NCBI GenBank assembly: GCA_964544655.1
Contig: CAZJCM010000004.1
Span: forward strand, 1-64,000
Direction of reading: 5' to 3'
Length of the DNA stretch: 64,000 nucleotides
DNA from: HyVt-443 sp964544655
GTDB lineage: Bacteria; Pseudomonadota; Gammaproteobacteria; Chromatiales; Chromatiaceae
The position numbers were made by a program, and so were the translations under genes. Below, piece after piece: positions 44,571-54,561 of the stretch. Under the pieces are notes generated by a model, which saw nothing but the letters and a program-made list of their open reading frames with translations, made no database searches and had not been told where the DNA came from. Positions within the stretch are counted from its first letter, which is position 1, and the number at the start of each line of letters is the position of its first letter.

Positions 44571-46398
44571 CCGGCTCCTGACGCCCGTATAGCGAGGCGT
44601 ACAGTCCGCGATTCTGCAGCAACTGCTCGTGGCTGCCTTCTTCCACGATGCATCCGCCTTCGAAGACCAGGGCCCGGTCAGCCTGTTTTACCGCGCTCAA
44701 GCGGTGGGCAATGATCAGGGTGGTCCGGTCGTGCAGGAAATCCTGCAGCGCCTGGTGCAGGCGCGCCTCCGTGCTGGTGTCCAGGGCGGAAGTGGCCTCG
44801 TCCAGGATCACGACCTTGGGGTCGCTCAACACCATGCGGGCGATGGCCAGGCGTTGCTGCTGACCACCTGACAGGCGTATGCCGTTGCGCCCGATCAGGG
44901 TGTCCAGACCCTGCTCCAGTTCCTGCACCACCCGATCCAGCTGGGCGATAGCCAGGGCCTGCCACAGGCGTTGCTCCGGGATCTCCCGTCCCAGGGTAAG
45001 GTTCATGCGCACGCTGTCGTTGAACAGGGCAGGGTGCTGCAAAACAGTGGCCACGTTGTCCCGCACCACATCCATGCCAATGCGGGTTACGGGAACATCG
45101 TCGAAGCAGATCTCGCCCGATTCCACTGGATAGAGTCCCAGGATCACCTGTACCAGCGTGGTCTTTCCACCACCACTGGCACCCACCAGGGCCACCTTTT
45201 CCCCGCGCTGGACATGCAGGGAGATGTCATTCAATACCAGTGGTCCATCACCATAGCGGAAGCAGACGTGTGACAAGGTCAGAGCGGTGGTGACCTTGCC
45301 GCGAAAAGGGTCCGCTTCGTGGGGGTAGTTGGGTTCGAGCCCGATACGCAGTAGTTGATTGATGCGCTCCAGGGCGGCGCGGGCGCCATGATAGCTGTAC
45401 TGGATGGCAAGTACCTCCTGCACCGGGTTCATCATGAACCAGAGATAGGCGAATACGGCCATCATCTGACCGATGCTGAGCCCGGAAAACAGCACCATCA
45501 GCATGCTCAGGGCGCGAAAGCTGTCGAAACCGAACAAAAAGACGGTGAACGAGAGGCGCTGGGCGGCATCGCTCTTCCAGGTGAATGCGGCTGAATGGTG
45601 GCGGATCTGGTCTGCCTGGTCGATGATACGGCCGATGTAGTGGCGCTCCCGGTTGCTGGCCCGGATCTGCTGAATCGCATCCAGGGTCTCCGACAGGGCC
45701 TCCTGGAATGCCTGGTAGGCGCTGTTCTCCTGCCGCTTCAAGTTCTTGACCTTGCGCCCAAAGACAGTGGTGACCCAGATCACCAATGGATTGAGGAGAA
45801 GGATGAACAGGGCCAGTTGCCAATGCATCCAGAGCAACACCACGGCGGTTCCGACGATACTCAGGATGGCGACCAGGAACTTGCTGGTGGCAACGCCGAT
45901 GAATCCATCGAGGGCATCCAGGTCGGTGACCAGGTGAGAGGCCACCGTACCGCTGCCAAGAGTTTCATATTCCGCCATGGAGACCCGCTCGAGCCGCCGT
46001 AACAGGCGCTTGCGGATGCGGAAGATCACATCTTTTGCGATGAGGGTGAACTGGCGCGTCTGCCATACCCCCATCACCAGGGCGGCGAGCCGCATCAGCA
46101 GAGTAAGAAACAGGATTACCAGGATATAGAGTAGGGGGCCGTGCCAGGCGTCGGGAAACAGTCGGTTCATGGTTGCCACTGCGATGCCTGGCTGGTGCAG
46201 CAACACCTCGTCCACCAGCAGCGGGATCAGCAGTGGAATGGGTACGCTGACCAGGGCGCCCAGGATGGCGATGATATTGGCCTTTGCCAGCTTGCTGCGG
46301 TGGGACAGAACCATGTCGATCAGCGCGGACCAGCTGTAGGTCCGATCAGATGTTTCAGGCTGTGGTGGCTGGGATTCAGGCGTTGCTGTCGTGTCCAT
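44557..46398 (-). CDS. ABC exporter, fused permease and ATPase
   Basis: A 613-residue half-transporter of the MsbA/lipid or multidrug exporter type. The N-terminal half has six membrane helices, including IIAILGALVSVPIPLLIPLL and LLYILVILFLTLLMRLAALV. The C-terminal ATPase has Walker A GASGGGKTTLVQ, signature LSGGQQQRLAIARM, Walker B VVILDEATSALD and the His switch in IIAHRLSAV. It would work as a homodimer. The substrate cannot be read from the sequence. It stands alone on the minus strand. Confidence 0.93.
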   Translation of the reverse strand: MDTTATPESQPPQPETSDRTYSWSALIDMVLSHRSKLAKANIIAILGALVSVPIPLLIPLLVDEVLLHQPGIAVATMNRLFPDAWHGPLLYILVILFLTLLMRLAALVMGVWQTRQFTLIAKDVIFRIRKRLLRRLERVSMAEYETLGSGTVASHLVTDLDALDGFIGVATSKFLVAILSIVGTAVVLLWMHWQLALFILLLNPLVIWVTTVFGRKVKNLKRQENSAYQAFQEALSETLDAIQQIRASNRERHYIGRIIDQADQIRHHSAAFTWKSDAAQRLSFTVFLFGFDSFRALSMLMVLFSGLSIGQMMAVFAYLWFMMNPVQEVLAIQYSYHGARAALERINQLLRIGLEPNYPHEADPFRGKVTTALTLSHVCFRYGDGPLVLNDISLHVQRGEKVALVGASGGGKTTLVQVILGLYPVESGEICFDDVPVTRIGMDVVRDNVATVLQHPALFNDSVRMNLTLGREIPEQRLWQALAIAQLDRVVQELEQGLDTLIGRNGIRLSGGQQQRLAIARMVLSDPKVVILDEATSALDTSTEARLHQALQDFLHDRTTLIIAHRLSAVKQADRALVFEGGCIVEEGSHEQLLQNRGLYASLYGRQEPARSA

Positions 46399-46647
46399 GG
46401 ATTCGCTGTTGTCTTCAGCCGGGGCGGGTTGGCGCAGGTTGGGATTATTTCATGATTCCGGCCGGGAATGTATGCCGCTGTACAAGAGACAGTACGGGGG
46501 TGGCCGCACACTGCCCGCGATGGTGGTGCAGGCGAACGGTTTTCTTCGGTGTCGCTTTTACCTTAGTGAGGGCATGGTCTATTTCATGTAATCTTTGCTG
46601 TGGTGATGAGATAATATCGCCCTGATCTGTGCCATGGGTTGGTTGTA

Positions 46648-47484
46648 ATGAATCGGTTGAGTAGACGTTTTTTCCTGTTATTCACAGTCTCGTGGCTGCT
46701 GCTGGCTACACCTCTGCACGCCGCCGGCCTGCGGCTCGACGGTGAAGCGGTGCAAGGTGGGATGATGATAGGCACAACCGAGCCCGGGGCAAAGGTCACC
46801 GTCGATGACGAGCCGGTGCGGGTATCGGCCCAGGGGCAGTTTCTGATCGGTTTTGGCCGCGATCACCCGGCGAGCAGCCAGGTCCGTGTCGTCTATCCCG
46901 ATGGCCACACTGAAGACCGTACCCTGCAGGTCAAGAAGCGGCAATACCAGATCCAACGCATCGATGGTTTGCCAAAACGCAAAGTGACACCGGAAAAGCG
47001 GGACCTGCAGCGTATCCGCCGTGAAACGGCTATGGTCCGCAAGGCGCGTCAGCGGGATGATCCGCGCACTGACTTTCTCAGTGGCTGGATCTGGCCCGCC
47101 AGGGGGCTGATATCAGGGGTCTACGGCAGCCAGCGGATTCTCAACGGCAAACCCAGACGCCCCCATTTTGGTGTCGATATCGCCGCGCCCATAGGCACGC
47201 CGGTGCGGGCACCGGCCGACGGAATCGTTACCCTGGCCCAGCCGGACATGTTTTTCTCCGGCAATACCCTGATCCTCGATCATGGCTTTTGGCTCTCCTC
47301 CTCATTTCTGCACCTGAACAAACTATTGGTCAAGCCTGGTGACCGGGTGAAACGTGGTGATGTCATCGCAGAAGTGGGGAAGAGCGGACGGGTAACCGGT
47401 GCACACCTCGACTGGCGCATGAACCTGCGCAAGGCGAGGATCGATCCGCAGCTGTTGGTCGGCCCGATGCCCAAAGCAGAATAG
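46648..47484 (+). CDS. M23 family peptidase, exported
   Basis: ATG 46648 gives 278 residues with a signal peptide cut near PLHAA. An N-terminal beta domain (GTTEPGAKVTVDDEPVRVSA) precedes a basic linker and a LytM-like domain (about 150-272). Zinc ligands are His and Asp in RRPHFGVDIAAP. In the place of the usual C-terminal HxH there is GAHLDWRM, so the last ligand is Asp, not His. Other members of this subfamily, from memory, also have HLD. It probably cuts peptidoglycan peptides in the periplasm, though activity is less sure. tolC lies 125 nt after. Confidence 0.85.
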   Translation: MNRLSRRFFLLFTVSWLLLATPLHAAGLRLDGEAVQGGMMIGTTEPGAKVTVDDEPVRVSAQGQFLIGFGRDHPASSQVRVVYPDGHTEDRTLQVKKRQYQIQRIDGLPKRKVTPEKRDLQRIRRETAMVRKARQRDDPRTDFLSGWIWPARGLISGVYGSQRILNGKPRRPHFGVDIAAPIGTPVRAPADGIVTLAQPDMFFSGNTLILDHGFWLSSSFLHLNKLLVKPGDRVKRGDVIAEVGKSGRVTGAHLDWRMNLRKARIDPQLLVGPMPKAE

Positions 47485-47510
47485 TGATCGGCAACCACCG
47501 GGTTTGCCGG

Positions 47511-47516
47511 TATAAT
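47511..47516 (+). promoter_or_regulatory. -10 element (TATAAT) before tolC
   Basis: A perfect TATAAT lies about 95 nt before the tolC start. No good -35 is found at 16-18 nt upstream, so it would need an activator or another start. Confidence 0.35.
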
Positions 47517-47609
47517 CCCGCTGTTGCCTTTCGGGGCCGGGCACCCGTTTGCTTTATGCAGTACTTTAAATTTATCAGTGCCTGAAAACATGCGACTGGG
47601 GTATACAGG

Positions 47610-48941
47610 ATGAAAGGAATGAAAATGAAACGAACCAAGCTGTTAGTTGCCGTTTTCGGCCTTCTGTTGACAACCTTGTCGCAGGCGCAGGATCTGATGG
47701 ATGTATACCGCCTTGCGATGGAAAACGATCCCCTGATCCGCGAGGCAAAAGAGAAACTGCTGTCCGTGACCGAGAACAAGGCTCAGGCACAGGCGCGGCT
47801 GTTGCCCAATATCGCCCTCAGCGCAAATGCCAATGCCCTCTATACCAATGTGAAAAATGCCCCTGACAGCACCCAGGAAAGGTCACAAAATTATGGCAAG
47901 CACGCCCTGTCACTCTCCCTGCAACAACCGATCTATCACCGGGAGTACCGGATCCAGATCGAGCAGGCGGATAATCTGATCGCACAGGCCCAGGCCGAGT
48001 ATGAGGCGGCCCGGCAGGATCTCATGGCCCGCACCATTCAGGCCTATTTCGACGTGCTGGCGGCACAGGATGATCTGGAGGTCTCCAAGTCCAAGAAGGA
48101 GGCCAATCAGCGTCAGTTGGATCAGGCCAAGCAGCGCTTCGAGGTTGGACTCATCGCAATAACCGACGTGCATGAGGCGCAGGCCGCTTTCGACAGCTCC
48201 CGGGCGGATGAGATCGCCAAGGAGAACGCGGTGGACAACGCCTGGGAGGCCTTGTATGAGATCATCGGCCAGCACAATGAACCCTTGGCCAAACTGGGTG
48301 ACAAGCTGCCGCTGAGCCCACCGGTTCCGGCAGATCTGGAGCAGTGGTCGAAGGTGGCGCTGGAACAGAACTACGGCATCATCGCCGCTATCAACACCGC
48401 TGAGGCAAGCCGCAAGACGGTTGAGATTCAACGTTCGAGTCACTATCCCACACTCGACCTGGTGGGCAGCATCGGCACGGATCATTCGGATGCGGATCTC
48501 GGCTCGGACACCGACAGTGCCAGTATCGGCCTGCAGCTCAACATCCCGATCTACCAGGGTGGCGCGGTCAACTCACGCACCCGGCAGGCGATGTACGATT
48601 ATCAGGCGGCCAAGGAGGCCCTCGACCGCAAGCGACGCGAAGTGAACCGGCAGGTACGCAACGCCTATCGCGGTGTCCTCTCCACCATCAGTCAGGTGGA
48701 TGCACTCAAGGCCACCACCATATCGGCCCGCAGCGCCCTGGAATCGACCCAGGCCGGCTATGAAGTGGGAACCCGTACCCTGGTCGATGTGTTGACGGTG
48801 CAGAGCAGCATGTTCGAAGCCCGACGCAACTACCTCGCATCCCGTTACCAGTACATCATCAACGGCCTGCTGCTGAAGCAGGCGGCCAGTACTCTGGCGG
48901 AAGAAGACCTGAGCCTGGTGAATGGCTGGCTGCAACAGTAA
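47610..48941 (+). CDS. tolC: TolC family outer-membrane channel
   Basis: TolC is the outer-membrane and periplasmic tunnel for drug efflux and type I secretion. The length is 443 residues with a signal peptide cut near LSQAQ; ATGs at 47610, 47619 and 47625 are all possible starts. Two repeats of the OEP domain are seen, with AKEKLLSVTENKAQAQARLL and LVGSIGTDHSDADLGSDTDS, then YQGGAVNSRTRQAMYDYQAA and GYEVGTRTLVDVLTVQSSMF. No partner pump genes lie beside it, as is usual for the general TolC. aroC follows after 12 nt. Confidence 0.94.
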   Translation: MKGMKMKRTKLLVAVFGLLLTTLSQAQDLMDVYRLAMENDPLIREAKEKLLSVTENKAQAQARLLPNIALSANANALYTNVKNAPDSTQERSQNYGKHALSLSLQQPIYHREYRIQIEQADNLIAQAQAEYEAARQDLMARTIQAYFDVLAAQDDLEVSKSKKEANQRQLDQAKQRFEVGLIAITDVHEAQAAFDSSRADEIAKENAVDNAWEALYEIIGQHNEPLAKLGDKLPLSPPVPADLEQWSKVALEQNYGIIAAINTAEASRKTVEIQRSSHYPTLDLVGSIGTDHSDADLGSDTDSASIGLQLNIPIYQGGAVNSRTRQAMYDYQAAKEALDRKRREVNRQVRNAYRGVLSTISQVDALKATTISARSALESTQAGYEVGTRTLVDVLTVQSSMFEARRNYLASRYQYIINGLLLKQAASTLAEEDLSLVNGWLQQ

Positions 48942-48953
48942 GGGAAAGCGCAT

Positions 48954-50057
48954 ATGTCGGGCAACAGCTTTGGCAAACTGTTTACGGTAACCAGCTTCGG
49001 AGAGAGTCACGGCCCGGCGATCGGCTGTATCGTCGATGGCTGCCCCCCCGGTCTTGAACTGAGCCCCGCCGATCTGCAGCAGGATCTGGACCGGCGCAAG
49101 CCCGGTACATCCCGCCATACCACCCAGCGCCGGGAAGCGGATGAGGTACAGATACTCTCCGGCGTATTCGAGGGGCGTACCACCGGCACGCCGATCGGCC
49201 TGATCATTCACAACACGGATCAACGCTCGAAGGACTACAGCAAGATCATGGACCGGTTTCGTCCGGGCCATGCCGATTACACCTATACCCAGAAATACGG
49301 TTTTCGTGACTATCGGGGCGGGGGACGCTCCTCTGCCCGGGAGACCGCCATGCGCGTGGCCGCGGGGGCCATTGCGCGCAAATACCTGCAGCAGCACCAT
49401 GGTATCCGTATCCGTGGCTATCTGGCCCAGCTGGGACCGATCCGGGCACAACAGTTGGATTGGGACCAGGTGGCGAAGAACCCTTTTTTCTGTCCTGATC
49501 CGGATAAGGTTGCGGAGATGGAAGCCTATATGGATGCGCTGCGCAAATCCGGCGACTCGGTGGGTGCACGGATCAACGTCGTGGCCGATGGTGTACCACC
49601 CGGACTGGGTGAGCCCATCTTCGACCGACTGGATGCGGATATTGCCCATGCCCTGATGAGTATCAATGCCGCCAAGGGGGTGGAGATCGGTGCCGGGTTC
49701 GAATCTGTCACCCAGAAGGGGACGGAGCACAGGGATGAGATGACGCCGGAGGGCTTTGTCGGCAATCAGGCGGGTGGTGTGTTGGGCGGTATCTCCAGCG
49801 GTCAGGCGATCCTGGCCAGTGTCGCCTTCAAACCGACCTCCAGTCTGCGCATCCCTGGCCGTAGCGTCGACCTGTCAGGCAATCCGGTGGAGGTGGTCAC
49901 AGAAGGCCGCCACGACCCTTGCGTCGGGATACGTGCCACCCCCATCGTCGAAGCCATGCTGGCCATCGTGCTGATGGATCACCTGCTGCGCCATCGTGCC
50001 CAGAATATGGGTGTGCAGAGCGGAACGCCGATCATCCCGGGCGCCATCGACAACTGA
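48954..50057 (+). CDS. aroC: chorismate synthase
   Basis: AroC converts EPSP to chorismate, using reduced FMN, the last shared step for aromatic amino acids. It has 367 residues. Signatures are TSFGESHGPAIGCIVDG, RFRPGHADYTY, RGGGRSSARETAMRVAAGAI and GGISSGQAI. It probably shares a transcript with tolC. Confidence 0.97.
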   Translation: MSGNSFGKLFTVTSFGESHGPAIGCIVDGCPPGLELSPADLQQDLDRRKPGTSRHTTQRREADEVQILSGVFEGRTTGTPIGLIIHNTDQRSKDYSKIMDRFRPGHADYTYTQKYGFRDYRGGGRSSARETAMRVAAGAIARKYLQQHHGIRIRGYLAQLGPIRAQQLDWDQVAKNPFFCPDPDKVAEMEAYMDALRKSGDSVGARINVVADGVPPGLGEPIFDRLDADIAHALMSINAAKGVEIGAGFESVTQKGTEHRDEMTPEGFVGNQAGGVLGGISSGQAILASVAFKPTSSLRIPGRSVDLSGNPVEVVTEGRHDPCVGIRATPIVEAMLAIVLMDHLLRHRAQNMGVQSGTPIIPGAIDN

Positions 50058-50192
50058 TGCGTGCAGGTCTGTCAGGCAGCCGTCGGGCGGACGACAGGGT
50101 GATGCCTGCCGGAACCATCCATGCCATCGTTCCCACAGGTGCTGACCGGTTAATCCCAGTTCTGCCCCAGAACTCCTGACGGCGGCCTTCCG

Positions 50193-51326
50193 ATGCCGTA
50201 TTGGCGCCTCTCTACCTTCTATCTGTTCTATTTCGCTGCCCTTGGGGCCTTGGTTCCGTATTGGGGGCTGTATCTCAAACAGCTGGGTTTCAGCGCCCTG
50301 GAGATCGGCCAACTGATGGCGATCCCGATGGCGACCAAGTTCGTTGCACCTTATGTCTGGGGCTGGCTGGGGGACCACCTGGGCCACCGGATGGCCATCG
50401 TACGCCTGGGTTCACTGCTCACCAGCATCGTCTTCTTCGCGGTGTTCTGGATCAGTGGTTTCTGGCAACTGGGCCTGGCGATGGCTCTGTTCAGCTTCTT
50501 CTGGAATGCGGTGCTGCCCCAATTCGAAGCGGTGACCTTGCAGTACCTGGGCAATCAGGCCGCCCGTTATGCCCGGGTCCGGCTGTGGGGTTCGGTCGGG
50601 TTCATCATCTCCGTACTGTTACTGGGGGTTATGGTGGATCATGGCGGGGCGCAGATGGTGCTGCCGGTCCTGTTCGTGATCTATATCTCCATCTGGGTCT
50701 CCAGCCTGTTGTTGCGGGATCCCGATCCCCAGCCCCATCACCAGGCCCAGCCCCCCATCATCGCCATCATCAGGCGGCCTCAGGTGCTGGCCTTTTTCTG
50801 TGTCTGCTTTCTGCTCCAGGCAGGGCATGGCACCTACTATGCGTTTTACTCCATCCTGATGGAAGAGAGCGGTTACTCCAAAACCCTGATCGGGCAGTTA
50901 TGGGCCATAGGGGTGGTTGCGGAAGTGGTTGCGTTTCTGTTCATGCATCGGCTGCTCGAGCGCTTCGGTGCCCGTCAGGTGCTGATGGCCAGCCTGCTGC
51001 TGGCGGTGCTGCGTTGGCTGTTGATCGGTGGTTTCCCCACCTCGCTGCCCATCATGCTGCTGGCGCAGACTCTGCACGCGGCCACCTTCGGTACCTTCCA
51101 CGCTTCCGCGATCCATCTGGTGCATCGCTATTTTACCGGGCGTCACCAGGGCCGTGGACAGGCCCTCTACAGCAGTCTGAGCTTTGGTGCCGGTGGTGCG
51201 GTGGGCAGCTTGTATAGCGGCTATCTTTGGAATGGGGCAGGGCCGGTGGCGGCCTTTGCCGTAGCGGCGGTCATCTCCCTGCTGGCCTGGTTTATCGCCT
51301 GGCGCTGGGTGGCAGATGATCTGTAG
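50193..51326 (+). CDS. MFS transporter, PPP (HcaT-like) family
   Basis: A membrane transporter of 377 residues with about 12 helices. The N-terminus YFAALGALVPYWGLYLKQLG and GEL-like GFSALEIGQLMAIPMATKFV are typical of the 3-phenylpropionate transporter (MFS_1_like) branch, as is the loop GDHLGHRM. Substrate in this branch is often not known; the name should not be taken as proof for phenylpropionate. It ends 8 nt from the convergent TIGR03790 gene. Confidence 0.88.
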   Translation: MPYWRLSTFYLFYFAALGALVPYWGLYLKQLGFSALEIGQLMAIPMATKFVAPYVWGWLGDHLGHRMAIVRLGSLLTSIVFFAVFWISGFWQLGLAMALFSFFWNAVLPQFEAVTLQYLGNQAARYARVRLWGSVGFIISVLLLGVMVDHGGAQMVLPVLFVIYISIWVSSLLLRDPDPQPHHQAQPPIIAIIRRPQVLAFFCVCFLLQAGHGTYYAFYSILMEESGYSKTLIGQLWAIGVVAEVVAFLFMHRLLERFGARQVLMASLLLAVLRWLLIGGFPTSLPIMLLAQTLHAATFGTFHASAIHLVHRYFTGRHQGRGQALYSSLSFGAGGAVGSLYSGYLWNGAGPVAAFAVAAVISLLAWFIAWRWVADDL

Positions 51327-51334
51327 CTGTAGAC

Positions 51335-52618
51335 TCAGATGCGCGGTTCGGAGTTGAAAATCAGCGCCTGGATCTTTTTCAGACGATAGAACGAGCTGGT
51401 TTTGAGCCCATCGACAACCAGCCGCTCCCCACGCTGCGCAGGGTTGAGGTAGCGCCCGGTGGATCGATAGGGGCCATCGCGTTTCTCTGCCACCAACAGT
51501 TCATAGACGCCGGGTGCCAGGGCACCACTCCTCACTACAGCCTGGCCATTTTCGATCCTGACTTCCCGCATGCCGTAGGGTGTCGCCAGCGGCTCACCGA
51601 TGAAGAGACCTTCGCCGGGCCAGGCCATGCTCTTCCAGTAGGCCTCGATCAGGCTGGCGCCATTCAGGTACAGTGCGATCAGAATGCCAGGGTTGGAGAA
51701 TTTCGTTGGGAAGTTGCATGGCTCGACTACGGTGCCGTAGCTGCCCGTGGCCCCCGCTTCCAGCCAGCGCAGGCTGCTCATCTGGCTGCCGGGGCGACTC
51801 ACGGGAGTGATCCGGCCACCTGCGGAGGTGAGGTGGTCGGCCACCGCACCTGGCAGAAAGGTCAGGCTGGATAGCTCTTCGACCCGGGTCAGCCCGGTGA
51901 AATAGAACATTACATCATGTCGTTCCCTGATCTGATCCTGCTGCAGGATATGCACCTGAATCCGGTGGCCCAGCAGTCTCTTCACCTGTGGAAAGAAGCG
52001 GGCGCGGACGCTGCGGTTTTTGTCGCTGGTGTTCAACAGATAAGCGGCCCCTTCAGGAAAGCTGCCGTCCGATGCGATACCCCGGTCGATCAACCGCTTT
52101 GCGTCGTCGAATGTGGTCGCAGCCAGGGACATGGTGGGGCGGATGCCGAGATCCTTGTATGGGGCCAGGCTGGTGCTTACGAAGTATGGACTTTTGGCGG
52201 TGATGCCGCAGGGACGGTTGGGCAGTTTCTTTTCCGCGCAGTAACCCCGGTTGAAGCCGGTGGCGAAGGCACTGGTGATGGACATGCAATCGACCCGGTA
52301 GGGACGGCCCCAGGTGAGAGCATAGGCCTGAACTCGTGCCGGTGTCTGCTGGGATACTTTGCTGAACAGGCGTTTGAATTCCGTTGCCGGAATATTGTTC
52401 CGGTTGGGACGAAAGCGGATATGAATGAGGTTTTCCGGTGGTATGTTGCGCTGTGCCATGTAGTAATCGGCGATGCGCACGCTGAGGGGGTCGGCGTCGT
52501 TGACCACCACACCCAGATCGCTGCTCTCCAGCGCCGCCTTGGGCAGGATCAGGGTGCCGCCAAAGGCCATCTGCAGGTTGATCAGCAGGCCCAGCAGGAG
52601 AAGCAGGCCGCCGTGCAT
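51335..52618 (-). CDS. TIGR03790 family secreted protein
   Basis: I take ATG 52618 (AGGA 8 nt before) giving 427 residues with a signal peptide (GGLLLLLGLLINLQMAFG); a start at 52747 would add 43 residues. TIGR03790 motifs include DLGVVVNDADPLSVRIADYY, RNIPPENLIHIRF and, in the middle, DDAKRLIDRGIASDG and GAVADHLTSAGG, then WLEAGATGSYGTVVEPC. Family function is unknown. It is exported, and may be linked to surface or repeat proteins. It lies after the PKHD hydroxylase gene on the same strand. Confidence 0.85.
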   Translation of the reverse strand: MHGGLLLLLGLLINLQMAFGGTLILPKAALESSDLGVVVNDADPLSVRIADYYMAQRNIPPENLIHIRFRPNRNNIPATEFKRLFSKVSQQTPARVQAYALTWGRPYRVDCMSITSAFATGFNRGYCAEKKLPNRPCGITAKSPYFVSTSLAPYKDLGIRPTMSLAATTFDDAKRLIDRGIASDGSFPEGAAYLLNTSDKNRSVRARFFPQVKRLLGHRIQVHILQQDQIRERHDVMFYFTGLTRVEELSSLTFLPGAVADHLTSAGGRITPVSRPGSQMSSLRWLEAGATGSYGTVVEPCNFPTKFSNPGILIALYLNGASLIEAYWKSMAWPGEGLFIGEPLATPYGMREVRIENGQAVVRSGALAPGVYELLVAEKRDGPYRSTGRYLNPAQRGERLVVDGLKTSSFYRLKKIQALIFNSEPRI

Positions 52619-52819
52619 GCGGTGAATCCTGCAATGCGGCGGTTTTACAGAAGGGGGCGGCAGTCCTCTATTGGCACTGCATGTCTGTGGCCGGTCGGCT
52701 TTTGCCTGGTCGTCATTCATCTTGTATCGGGTGTAACTGTTCAGCACTTTTCAAGGTCGCCCCTGATACTGGGTTTCTTCCAGAAACACCCAAGGGACTT
52801 TATGGGTGATTCAAAGGAC

Positions 52820-53494
52820 TCAGACCTCGCTCCACATACGCAGCAGATTGATGTAGGCGTGGTCGACTTGGGCCGTCTCCGGCTCATCGGGTGTCTCACG
52901 CAGCATCTTGTCCCTGGCCTGCCAGAGATCCCATAAAACCTCGCGCCGTGCCGGGTCGCGTACCAGGCTCTGGATCCAGAGCACCGCCACCAGGCGCTCA
53001 CCCCCGGTTACTTCGGCCACCCGGTGCAGGCTGCCGGAGGGGTAGATGATGGCGTCGCCGGCGGCCAGCTTGATCTTCCTTTCACCATATGAGGTCTGAA
53101 TCACCAACTCGCCTCCCTGATAGGCATCGGGCGGGTTGAGAAACAGGGTGAGGGAGATGTCGGTGCGATAGCGCCCCTCGTTGCCTCCCATTATCGGATC
53201 ATCCACATGCTCGCCATAGGCCATGCCCTGGGTGTAGCGGGCAAAGATGGGGGCGGCCAGGCGGTGGGGCAGTGCTGCGTGACGAAAGGTGTCGCTGCGG
53301 TAGAGACAGCCCACGACCGCTTGAGCCATGGTCTTCCAGGCTGGATTCTCCTTGCTCAGTTCCAGGTTGTGTTTCACTTTTTCTGCCGCCATACCAGCGG
53401 TCAGCTTGCCGTCGACGAACTTCTGTGTGGCCAGTGCCTGGGCCAGGGATTGCACTTCATCGGTGCTCAGGACGTTGGGGATATGGAGCATCAT
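52820..53494 (-). CDS. PKHD-type Fe(II)/2-oxoglutarate hydroxylase (PiuC/YbiX-like)
   Basis: A protein of 224 residues. The iron-binding facial triad is His and Asp in YGEHVDDPIM and the distal His in PSGSLHRV, with the 2-oxoglutarate Arg near GGERLVAVLWIQS. Also typical are RYTQGMAYGEHVD and TDISLTLFLNPP. The PiuC/YbiX group is often linked to iron-siderophore receptor genes; none is here. Its substrate is unknown. The length and motifs fit the whole family, so the call is firm. Confidence 0.92.
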   Translation of the reverse strand: MMLHIPNVLSTDEVQSLAQALATQKFVDGKLTAGMAAEKVKHNLELSKENPAWKTMAQAVVGCLYRSDTFRHAALPHRLAAPIFARYTQGMAYGEHVDDPIMGGNEGRYRTDISLTLFLNPPDAYQGGELVIQTSYGERKIKLAAGDAIIYPSGSLHRVAEVTGGERLVAVLWIQSLVRDPARREVLWDLWQARDKMLRETPDEPETAQVDHAYINLLRMWSEV

Positions 53495-53609
53495 CTGACA
53501 GGTCCTCGTTCCAGCCGTCGTGTTTTCGTTATCGGTTGCAGTGGTTGGTATATGATCATCCTACATGGACGCCGAATGCCGACCCAGAATTTTTTGCATG
53601 GTTATCTAT

Positions 53610-54521
53610 TCAAGACTCACCGTCCGGGCCGTTATTGTGCGTTGCATCCTGATGCTGTTGGCAGGTCTCCAACATGGTGCGTGCAGCATTGGAGAGGGTG
53701 CGATCCCGGTGGTAGACGACGCCGAGAGGGCGGGTCAGCCGCAGTGATGGTGTCAGCGTCAGCTGCTGCAGATCGTCACCGTCCGTCATGGTCTCAGGTA
53801 GGAGGCTCCAGCCAAGTCCGATGGAGGTCATCATGCGCAAGGTCTCCAGATAATTGGTGGCCATCCCCACCTGCAGATTCAATTTCAGTGGTGCCATCGC
53901 CTGCTCCATGATCTTCCTGGTGTAGGTGCCGTTGGCTGCCAGCACTGCCGGGTAGCGGCAGAGCTGCTCCATGCTGACTGATTCCGATTCCGCCAAGGGG
54001 TGGTCTGGTGCCGCTACGAAATGCAGCCGATCGCGCCAGATCTCTTGCAGCTTCAGTCGCGGTGGGGGGTCCGGGGGCAGGGTGACGATGGCCAGCTCAA
54101 GCTGTCCCTGCTCGACGGCGGCGCAGGCGGTCTCTGAGTCCATGAAGCTGATATCCAGTTGCACCTGGGGATATTCGCGACTGAACTGTTTGAGAACCGG
54201 CGGCAGGCGACGCAGACCGATGTGATGGCTGGTGCCCATGGTCAGTGTGCCTGTGACCTCCTGGTTCAAATTGGAGAGGCTGCGCTGGATATCCAGCATC
54301 TCCAACAGGATATGCCGCGCCCTGGGCAGCAGTTGCCGCCCCCCCTCGGTCAGGCTGACCTGGCGGCCGATGCGATCGAACAGCTGCACCCCCAGTTGTT
54401 CCTCCAGGCTGGCGACCCGTTTGCTGACCGCGGGTTGAGTGATGAACAACTGCTCTGCAGCCAAGGAGAAAGAGCCGTTGTCCGCTACGGCCATGAAGGC
54501 CTTGAGTTCATTTATCTCCAT
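53610..54521 (-). CDS. LysR family transcriptional regulator, divergent from leuC
   Basis: A LysR regulator of 303 residues. The N-terminal helix-turn-helix has ELKAFMAVADNGSFSLAAEQ and LFITQPAVSKRVASLEEQLG. The co-inducer domain begins near residue 90 with TMGTSHHIGLRRLPPVLKQF. It stands divergent from leuC. The gap contains a perfect palindrome GTATTC-N7-GAATAC, which fits a LysR site, so it may control the leu genes and itself. The ligand is likely a leucine-pathway metabolite, by analogy with other regulators of leu genes; that is inference. Confidence 0.92.
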   Translation of the reverse strand: MEINELKAFMAVADNGSFSLAAEQLFITQPAVSKRVASLEEQLGVQLFDRIGRQVSLTEGGRQLLPRARHILLEMLDIQRSLSNLNQEVTGTLTMGTSHHIGLRRLPPVLKQFSREYPQVQLDISFMDSETACAAVEQGQLELAIVTLPPDPPPRLKLQEIWRDRLHFVAAPDHPLAESESVSMEQLCRYPAVLAANGTYTRKIMEQAMAPLKLNLQVGMATNYLETLRMMTSIGLGWSLLPETMTDGDDLQQLTLTPSLRLTRPLGVVYHRDRTLSNAARTMLETCQQHQDATHNNGPDGES

Positions 54522-54561
54522 GATGCATGCAGTTGGCCGGCAACAAAGAATGGCGTGTATG

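Noticed and set aside
48573..49730. 385-codon frame on the minus strand opposite tolC and aroC
   Set aside because: Antisense shadow; both plus-strand genes are certain.
50201..51217. 338-codon frame in another plus frame inside the MFS gene
   Set aside because: Low-complexity Gly/Pro/Arg-rich shadow of the transporter gene.
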